From: Comamonadaceae bacterium
Lineage (GTDB): Bacteria; Pseudomonadota; Gammaproteobacteria; Burkholderiales; Burkholderiaceae_C
NCBI GenBank assembly: GCA_947456305.1
Contig: CANGPN010000007.1
Span: 62,001 to 126,000, forward strand
Length of the DNA: 64,000 nucleotides
Direction of reading: 5' to 3'
Shown here: positions 58,607 to 64,000 of the stretch, one piece after another
How the letters are laid out: each line of letters opens with the position of its first letter
Position numbering within the stretch: the stretch's first letter is position 1
Notes under the pieces: model-generated
Database searches by the model: none
Told to the model about the DNA's origin: nothing
Seen by the model: the letters and a program-made list of their open reading frames with translations, nothing else
Translations under genes and position numbers: made by a program

Positions 58607-59497
58607 TCAAGAACGCAAAGACTCCACGGCTGCGCCGATTGACAGTGGCATGAACATTTCCACATGGCCCATGTCTGCTTCCACAAACACCTCACCGCGT
58701 CTTATGAAACCTTGACGCTTGTAAAAGTTTTCAGCATTGCATTGGGCGTGTAACACCACCTCACGGTCGCCGCGTTTTTTGGCGGCATCCAATAAACCGC
58801 TCAACACCTGATCGCCCAACCTCAAGCCGCGCAAATTGCGTTTCACCGCCATGCGCCCGATTTTGGACACACCGTCAACAGCAGGCAATAAACGCCCGGT
58901 TGCCACCGCCAAGCCCATGCGGTTGTGCAGCACTGCGTGCAAGCTGCGGGCATCAAATTCGTCCCATTCCAGTTCCTGGCTCACACCTTGTTCTTCAACA
59001 AACACTTCAGTGCGCAAAGCACCGGCCACATTTTTCAACGCACCCCAGCTACCGAGTTGCAGTTTGACCATGGCCTCGCCTTGTTCATAGCCCAGCAAAG
59101 TGTCGCGCAGTTCTTGCGGCACGGGTTTGGAAGTTTGGGTGCTGGGCTCGGCGTACACATACACCAGTTCACCGGTGACCAGCACCTGGTTGCCGCGAAA
59201 TGCGCAGGCCTGGAAGGTGAGGGAGGAGTTGCCAATGCGTTGGCAACGCATGCCTATGTGCAGCAAATCGTCATACACGGCTGAAGCTTTGTATTCGAGT
59301 GAGGATTTGACGACATAAAGGTCGCCGCCGAGGTCATGCATGGTTTGCTCATAGGGGAGAACCAGGTTGCGCCAGTAGTCACCGACCGCCGTGTCAAAGT
59401 ACATCAGGTAATGGCCGTTGAACACGATTTTTTGCATGTCCACTTCCACCCATCGCACGCGCAGCGGGTGGAAAAATCGGAAATCCTGTTTTTGCAT
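58607..59497 (-). CDS. Fusion of YbgC-type acyl-CoA thioesterase and GNAT acetyltransferase
   Basis: The 296-residue protein has two domains. Residues 1-137 are a hotdog thioesterase of the YbgC/FadM kind: FFHPLRVRWVEVDMQKIVFNGHYLMYFD holds the Asp20 and Gly-His signature. Residues 150-290 are a GNAT domain with the acetyl-CoA loop RNLRGLRLGDQVL (220-232) and HAQCNAENFYKRQGFIRRG, close to the ElaA-like subgroup. The start at 59497 is chosen because the thioesterase N-terminus starts there; the frame is open upstream without family likeness. It is divergent from the alcohol dehydrogenase gene, with 60 bases between. Confidence 0.88.
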   Translation of the reverse strand: MQKQDFRFFHPLRVRWVEVDMQKIVFNGHYLMYFDTAVGDYWRNLVLPYEQTMHDLGGDLYVVKSSLEYKASAVYDDLLHIGMRCQRIGNSSLTFQACAFRGNQVLVTGELVYVYAEPSTQTSKPVPQELRDTLLGYEQGEAMVKLQLGSWGALKNVAGALRTEVFVEEQGVSQELEWDEFDARSLHAVLHNRMGLAVATGRLLPAVDGVSKIGRMAVKRNLRGLRLGDQVLSGLLDAAKKRGDREVVLHAQCNAENFYKRQGFIRRGEVFVEADMGHVEMFMPLSIGAAVESLRS

Positions 59498-59557
59498 GAT
59501 GGGGTGCCGCCGTCCGTTAAAGTCGCAGCATCCTACAACGCATTCGAGGCAAGCTCC

Positions 59558-60706
59558 ATGTCCAGCATTCTCTACATCACCCAAATCCATATCGAACCCG
59601 GCGCACTTCATCGTCTGGCTGAGGAATGTCAACGCAACCGCATCAGCCGTCCCTTGATCGTCACTGATGCAGGCATCAAAGCAGTCGGTTTATTGCAAAA
59701 GGCGTTGGACGCTTTGCCCGGCGTGACTTGCACCGTGTTTGACGGCACGCCTTCCAATCCCACCGAAGCCGCAGTGCGGGCAGCGACTGCTTTGTGCCAT
59801 GAGCACCAATGCGACGGCTTGATTGCCATCGGTGGAGGTTCTTCCATGGACTGCGCCAAAGGCGTGGCCATTTCTGCGACGCACCCGGGTCCTTTGACGA
59901 CTTACGCCACCATCGAAGGCGGCTCCGCACGCATCACCGACAAGGTGTTGCCATTGATAGCGATTCCCACCACCGCTGGTACCGGCAGCGAGGTGGCGCG
60001 TGGGGCCATCATCATCGTCGACGACGGCCGCAAACTCGGTTTCCATTCCTGGCATCTGGTGCCCAAAACCGCGTTGCTCGACCCGGACCTGACGCTGGGC
60101 TTGCCGCCTTTGATGACAGCGGCCACCGGCATGGACGCGATCGCGCATTGCATGGAGACTTTCATGTCAGCCGCATTCAATCCACCGGCTGACGGCATCG
60201 CATTAGACGGTTTGCAACGCGGCTGGGCCAACATTGAAAATGCCACGCGCAACGGTCAAGACCGCGACGCGCGTTTGCAAATGATGAGCGCGTCCATGCA
60301 AGGCGCGTTGGCATTTCAAAAGGGTTTGGGTTGCGTGCATTCGCTCAGCCACAGCCTGGGTGGCATCAACCCGCGTTTGCACCACGGCACGTTGAACGCC
60401 ATGTTTCTTCCCGCCGTCATCGCTTTCAATGCGCAGGCCGAATCCATGAAAAAAGAAAACCGGCTGGTTCGCATGGCGCAAGCCATGGGTTTGACGCCCG
60501 GCAACGACCCGGCGAAAACTTTGGGCGATGCCATCAAACACATGAGCGCGGCTCTGGGTTTGCCCTCTGGTTTGGCGGCCATGGGCGTGACCGAATCGCA
60601 GTTTGACGACATCATCAAAGGCGCATTGGCTGACCATTCACACAAAACCAATCCGCGTGATGCCAGCGTGGCCGATTACCGCGCCATGTTGCTGGCAGCC
60701 ATGTGA
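59558..60706 (+). CDS. Iron-containing alcohol dehydrogenase
   Basis: The 382-residue enzyme is a group III alcohol dehydrogenase. The start at 59558, with GAGG at 59546-59549, gives MSSILYITQIHIEPGALHRL; upstream open frame overlaps the divergent gene and has no likeness. NAD loop GGGSSMDCAKG lies near residues 94-104. Iron ligands are Asp and His in GMDAIAHCMETF, His in VHSLSHSLGG and His in RLHHGTLNAMF. IPTTAGTGSEV is the family's central motif. The substrate is unknown. It converges on ygfZ with a single-base gap. Confidence 0.93.
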   Translation: MSSILYITQIHIEPGALHRLAEECQRNRISRPLIVTDAGIKAVGLLQKALDALPGVTCTVFDGTPSNPTEAAVRAATALCHEHQCDGLIAIGGGSSMDCAKGVAISATHPGPLTTYATIEGGSARITDKVLPLIAIPTTAGTGSEVARGAIIIVDDGRKLGFHSWHLVPKTALLDPDLTLGLPPLMTAATGMDAIAHCMETFMSAAFNPPADGIALDGLQRGWANIENATRNGQDRDARLQMMSASMQGALAFQKGLGCVHSLSHSLGGINPRLHHGTLNAMFLPAVIAFNAQAESMKKENRLVRMAQAMGLTPGNDPAKTLGDAIKHMSAALGLPSGLAAMGVTESQFDDIIKGALADHSHKTNPRDASVADYRAMLLAAM

Positions 60707-60707
60707 A

Positions 60708-61637
60708 TTAAATATCGTCGCGTAATGCGTAGGGCAGGGGGTGCAGCCTCAGCACACTGCCAGTGGTATCGGCGGGGTGTAAATCACCCGTTTCAGTAGA
60801 GGCAGTTTGTAAACACACCAGCGCCCAATGGCAATGCTGTGGATGAGATACGGATTGCACCACTTGGCCCGCCGGTTGACTGGCATCGGTTGAATTGAAA
60901 ATTTCTTGTCCTGCTTGCAAAGGCAGGGCGCTGCTGGCTATGTAGGTACGGCGCTTCAAAATACCTCTGAATTGGCTGCGGGCCACCACTTCTTGCCCCG
61001 GGTAACAGCCCTTTTTGAAATTCACACCGTCCACCGATTCGTAGTTCAGCATTTGCGGCACAAAGGCTTCGAAGGTGGCGGCTTGTACATCGCCTATGCC
61101 GCTCAAAACGTCGGATAGCAACCAATCGTCAATAGACAAACCTTGGTTTTGCACAGGCGCGATGGATGGCGAAATCAGCAAAGACCTGACAAGACCCGCA
61201 GCGGGGTAAAGACTGACAGACCAACTGTCCTTTTCACGGCTTAACTGCCACGGTGCAGGTTTTTCAGTCAGGGCAGCCAAGCGCCCGTTGACCGTCCATT
61301 CGGCAGAGGCGTCAGTGAGTTTCACCTTCGCACGCAGCACAAACATACTTAATCGCTTCAGGGTTTGCGACAGTAAATCGGCGCGTATCACCAGCAGCAC
61401 TTCTTCTTCTGAGGTTTTGAATCCGACCAAGCTGGCTTGCATGCGGCCCTTGGCGTTACAAAACGCCGCCAGCCTGGCGTGCTGCATACCCAGCAACAGA
61501 AAATCCTGGGTGAGCTGGTTGTGTAAAAAAAGTGCGGCTTCAGGTCCGCGTGCTGCTATCACACTTAAATGTGGCAGAGCGCAGAAACCCGTGGCGGGCA
61601 AGACCGGTAAAGCAAGTTCAGTGAAGGAAGACATCAT
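60708..61637 (-). CDS. ygfZ: tRNA-modifying/iron-sulfur protein YgfZ (folate-binding)
   Basis: YgfZ is a folate-binding protein that supports iron-sulfur enzymes and tRNA thio-modification. The 309-residue product has the family signature FKKGCYPGQEVVARSQFRG near residues 205-222, including the conserved Cys, and an N-terminal GCV_T-like fold (FLHNQLTQDF, AFCNAKGRMQASLVGF). The ATG at 61637 is followed directly by a second ATG at 61634, which lies at a better distance from the AGAGG upstream. It is divergent from mltG. Confidence 0.92.
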   Translation of the reverse strand: MMSSFTELALPVLPATGFCALPHLSVIAARGPEAALFLHNQLTQDFLLLGMQHARLAAFCNAKGRMQASLVGFKTSEEEVLLVIRADLLSQTLKRLSMFVLRAKVKLTDASAEWTVNGRLAALTEKPAPWQLSREKDSWSVSLYPAAGLVRSLLISPSIAPVQNQGLSIDDWLLSDVLSGIGDVQAATFEAFVPQMLNYESVDGVNFKKGCYPGQEVVARSQFRGILKRRTYIASSALPLQAGQEIFNSTDASQPAGQVVQSVSHPQHCHWALVCLQTASTETGDLHPADTTGSVLRLHPLPYALRDDI

Positions 61638-61682
61638 GCCTCTATTATCATGTCCGCTTTACTTATTTATCAGGACAGGCTC

Positions 61683-62696
61683 GTGATTACTTGGTTTTGG
61701 CGCTTGGTCAGTCTGTTGCTGTTGACCGCCATTTTGGTTTTGTCTGCCGCTGCCTGGTGGATTTGGCGTCCGCTGCCCCTGAATGCTGCAACCGTAGATC
61801 TGTCCATCGAGCCCGGTCAACCGGTCAAAGTCATTGCCGACATCATCGTGAAGTCGGGTGTGGAAGTGCCTGCGACCGCCTTGTATTACTTTTTCAAACT
61901 CAGCGGCCAATCCCGGCAAATTCGCGCCGGCAGTTATGAAATCAACCAAGGTAATTCGGCCTACGACTTATTGAACAAGCTGGTACGCGGCGAGGAAAAC
62001 CTGAAAAACCTGACTATCGTCGAAGGATGGAACTGGCGTTCGCTGCGCCAAGCCATGGACAAATCGGCGTTTCTCAAACATGATTCATCCAGTTTGAGCG
62101 ACGAAGAAATCATGAGTCATTTGGGCAAAGCAGGTGTGGCCGCAGAAGGCCGGTTTTTTCCGGACACCTACAACTTCGGCAAAGGCAGCTCTGACCTGGA
62201 CCTGTTGCGCCGTGCGGCCCGCGCCATGGACAAACGTTTGGAGTCAGCCTGGGCTAACCGCGACATGGGCCTGCCATTGAAAAATGCCGGTGAAGCTTTG
62301 ACGCTGGCCAGCATTGTTGAAAAAGAAACCGGTTTGAGCAGCGACCGCAGCATGATCGCCAGCGTGTTCCACAACCGCTTGCGCATCAACATGCCGTTGC
62401 AAACCGACCCTACCGTCATTTATGGACTGGGTGCTTCCTTTGATGGCAACCTGCGACGTATCGATCTGCAAACCGATCACCCTTGGAATACTTATGTGCA
62501 CCGCGGCTTGCCGCCTACTCCTATCGCCATGCCCGGGATGGCCGCTTTACAGGCCACTTTGCACCCGGCCACCAGCAAAGCCTTGTATTTTGTAGCGCGC
62601 GGCGACGGCAGCAGCCAGTTCAGTGAGAACCTGGCCGACCATAACGCTGCCGTGGACCGCTACCAGCGATCCGTCTCTACCGGCAAGGCACAATAA
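61683..62696 (+). CDS. mltG: Endolytic murein transglycosylase MltG
   Basis: MltG cuts nascent glycan strands in the periplasm and is anchored in the inner membrane. The GTG at 61683, with AGGA at 61672-61675, gives 337 residues starting [28 protein letters not shown], the membrane helix. An ATG at 61650 would add 11 residues but has no ribosome site and leaves only 12 bases to ygfZ. A LysM-like region ([18 protein letters not shown]) precedes the YceG core, which has [14 protein letters not shown], the catalytic Glu in [11 protein letters not shown], and [15 protein letters not shown]. tmk starts five bases after the stop. Confidence 0.95.
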   Translation: MITWFWRLVSLLLLTAILVLSAAAWWIWRPLPLNAATVDLSIEPGQPVKVIADIIVKSGVEVPATALYYFFKLSGQSRQIRAGSYEINQGNSAYDLLNKLVRGEENLKNLTIVEGWNWRSLRQAMDKSAFLKHDSSSLSDEEIMSHLGKAGVAAEGRFFPDTYNFGKGSSDLDLLRRAARAMDKRLESAWANRDMGLPLKNAGEALTLASIVEKETGLSSDRSMIASVFHNRLRINMPLQTDPTVIYGLGASFDGNLRRIDLQTDHPWNTYVHRGLPPTPIAMPGMAALQATLHPATSKALYFVARGDGSSQFSENLADHNAAVDRYQRSVSTGKAQ

Positions 62697-62701
62697 GCCT
62701 T

Positions 62702-63349
62702 ATGCAAACAGGCATTTTCATCAGTTTTGAAGGTATAGACGGCGCAGGAAAATCCAGCCACTTACAAGCAGTCGCCGATGCCTTTCGCCTGCAAGGAAAA
62801 ACATTGGTTCAAACGCGCGAACCCGGCGGGACAGCACTGGCAGAGAAATTGCGGGAGTTGGTGTTGCACGATGCCATGGATCCCCTTTGTGAAGCGCTGC
62901 TGGTGTTTGCCGCCAGACGCGACCATTTGCAACAAGTGATTGAGCCCGCCTTGGCGCGCGGCGAAGTGGTCTTGTGCGACCGCTTCACCGATGCCACTTT
63001 CGCCTACCAGGGTGGCGGTCGAGGCTTTGACCTGCAAGTGCTGTCTCAATTAGAGCAATGGGTGCAGGCACTGCCGGATGGCCGCTTGAGGCAACCGGAT
63101 CTGACCGTGTGGTTTGAGATTAACCCGGCAGTGGCTGCACAAAGACTGGCAGCGGCAAGGGTTCCGGACCGTTTCGAGTCTCAGCCACAGACGTTTTTTC
63201 AGTTGGTCCACGAAGCCTATGAAGCGCGCGCGCGGGCGGAAGCGCAGCGCTTTGCTCGGATTGCAGCCGATGCCCCCATGGAGGCGGTGAGGCAAGCGGT
63301 ACTGAATGCCTTAAGCGCGAGCGGTTTGCTGCAGGCGGAGGCGACATGA
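62702..63349 (+). CDS. tmk: Thymidylate kinase
   Basis: Tmk phosphorylates dTMP to dTDP. The 215-residue product has the P-loop [11 protein letters not shown] (residues 9-19), the DR(Y/F) type segment [19 protein letters not shown] and a TREPGGT motif that binds the nucleotide. A LID-type Arg-rich region follows ([13 protein letters not shown]). It lies between mltG and holB, a very common order in proteobacteria, and overlaps holB by four bases. Confidence 0.97.
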   Translation: MQTGIFISFEGIDGAGKSSHLQAVADAFRLQGKTLVQTREPGGTALAEKLRELVLHDAMDPLCEALLVFAARRDHLQQVIEPALARGEVVLCDRFTDATFAYQGGGRGFDLQVLSQLEQWVQALPDGRLRQPDLTVWFEINPAVAAQRLAAARVPDRFESQPQTFFQLVHEAYEARARAEAQRFARIAADAPMEAVRQAVLNALSASGLLQAEAT

Positions 63350-64000
63350 GTTTGCTTGCGCCCTGGTTACAAAGCCAATTGCAGACCTTGATGCTGCGTT
63401 CAGGCCATGCTTTTTTGCTACAAGGGCCCTCAGGCTTAGGGCAATACGAGCTCGGTTTGGCCCTGGCTGCCGCCTGGCTGTGTCAGCAACCCACGTCTGA
63501 CGGAGCTTGCGGCACTTGCCCGAGTTGCCACGGCATACAAGTCCGCGCGCATTCCGATTTGACCGTGCTCATGCCTGAAACTGAGATGTTGGCGCTGGGC
63601 TGGCCGTTGAGCGAGAAAGCGCAAAAAGACATAGACGAGAAAAACCGCAAACCCAGCCGGGAGATACGGGTCGAGTCCATGCGTCAATTGCTGGGTTTTA
63701 CCCAGACTACCGGCAGCAGCGCCAACGGCAAAGTGGTGTTGATCAGCCCAGCGGAGCGCATGAATACCATCACCGCCAATACTTTATTGAAAACCCTGGA
63801 AGAACCGCCCGGCAATACCCGATTCATATTGGCTTGTCACGCAGCGCACGAATTACTGCCGACGGTACGCAGCCGCTGCCAAAACCACAGCATGCTGTGG
63901 CCCACGGTTGAGCAGGCCGGTCAGTGGCTGCAGTCCCAAGGCGTATCGGAGCTGCAAACCCTGGTTTTGCTGCAGGCCGCCGGAGGCCGGCCAGAGGATG
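63346..64000 (+). CDS. holB: DNA polymerase III subunit delta' (3' partial)
   Basis: HolB is the delta' subunit of the clamp loader. The frame starts at the ATG at 63346 (overlapping tmk) and runs off the right edge, so 218 residues are visible. It has [23 protein letters not shown], a P-loop-like segment without the catalytic Lys, as normal for delta'. A zinc module with CGTCPSCHG lies near residues 56-64. [20 protein letters not shown] and the SRC motif in VRSRCQNH complete the AAA+ core. The C-terminal collar domain lies outside the window. Confidence 0.96.
   Translation, partial: MSLLAPWLQSQLQTLMLRSGHAFLLQGPSGLGQYELGLALAAAWLCQQPTSDGACGTCPSCHGIQVRAHSDLTVLMPETEMLALGWPLSEKAQKDIDEKNRKPSREIRVESMRQLLGFTQTTGSSANGKVVLISPAERMNTITANTLLKTLEEPPGNTRFILACHAAHELLPTVRSRCQNHSMLWPTVEQAGQWLQSQGVSELQTLVLLQAAGGRPED

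Noticed and set aside
63346-64000. Loss of the Walker A lysine in holB as a defect
   Set aside because: The delta' subunit normally has a degenerate P-loop and does not hydrolyse ATP.

Overview
The window reads as a continuous piece of a betaproteobacterial chromosome. It most resembles Burkholderiales of the Comamonadaceae type. The reasons are the gene orders dapC-dapD-dapE-prmB, smc-zipA-ligA and map-glnD, the presence of msbA, tolB-pal-cpoB and glnD, and a Liv-type transporter set inside acyl-CoA catabolic genes. Base composition is moderate GC by eye and looks even along the window. Coding density is very high: no gap without a gene reaches 300 bases, and many neighbours overlap by four bases (ATGA). 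I see no insertion sequence, phage, integrase, CRISPR array or plasmid gene. Family placement is an inference from gene content and order.

Layout. 1-8084 is a run on the plus strand: the 3' part of clpA, then yebC, purD, hemF, nadD, rsfS, rlmH, maf and rng. The lipid A flippase gene msbA lies convergent to it and is divergent from tolB-pal-cpoB-tcdA (9939-13523). A tRNA-Lys(TTT) gene and a two-way terminator follow. 13738-19703 on the minus strand is dapC-dapD-dapE-prmB-yheS, lysine/peptidoglycan precursor synthesis joined to two ribosome-related genes. A small HPt-domain gene starts head to head with dapC and is followed by smc-zipA-ligA and a fructokinase-like ROK gene. map-glnD runs on the minus strand, and purL with a small unknown gene on the plus strand. 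35734-39297 (minus) holds selO, msrB, yciB, bolA and a parvulin-type isomerase.

39365-58547 (plus) is the accessory-looking part. An acyl-CoA ligase is followed by a five-gene Liv-type ABC transporter, a bifunctional hydratase/3-hydroxyacyl-CoA dehydrogenase, a thiolase, a large acyl-CoA dehydrogenase, an SDR, a CurA-like reductase, a glutathione transferase-like protein, a second SDR, then tex and a patatin-like lipase. Together they could import a carboxylic acid, activate it to a CoA ester and degrade it by beta-oxidation; the substrate cannot be read from the sequence. Three strong inverted repeats lie in the upstream regions of this segment and are candidate operators. No local regulator gene is seen.

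58607-64000 contains a thioesterase-GNAT fusion, an iron-type alcohol dehydrogenase, ygfZ, mltG, tmk and the 5' part of holB.

I did not find a clear new multi-gene system. The points most worth following are the candidate operators of the acyl-CoA region, the thioesterase-GNAT fusion, the histone H1-like tail on RsfS, the HPt gene that shares a CATG start site with dapC, the redox-linked selO-msrB-yciB-bolA operon, and the separation of tolB-pal from tolQRA.
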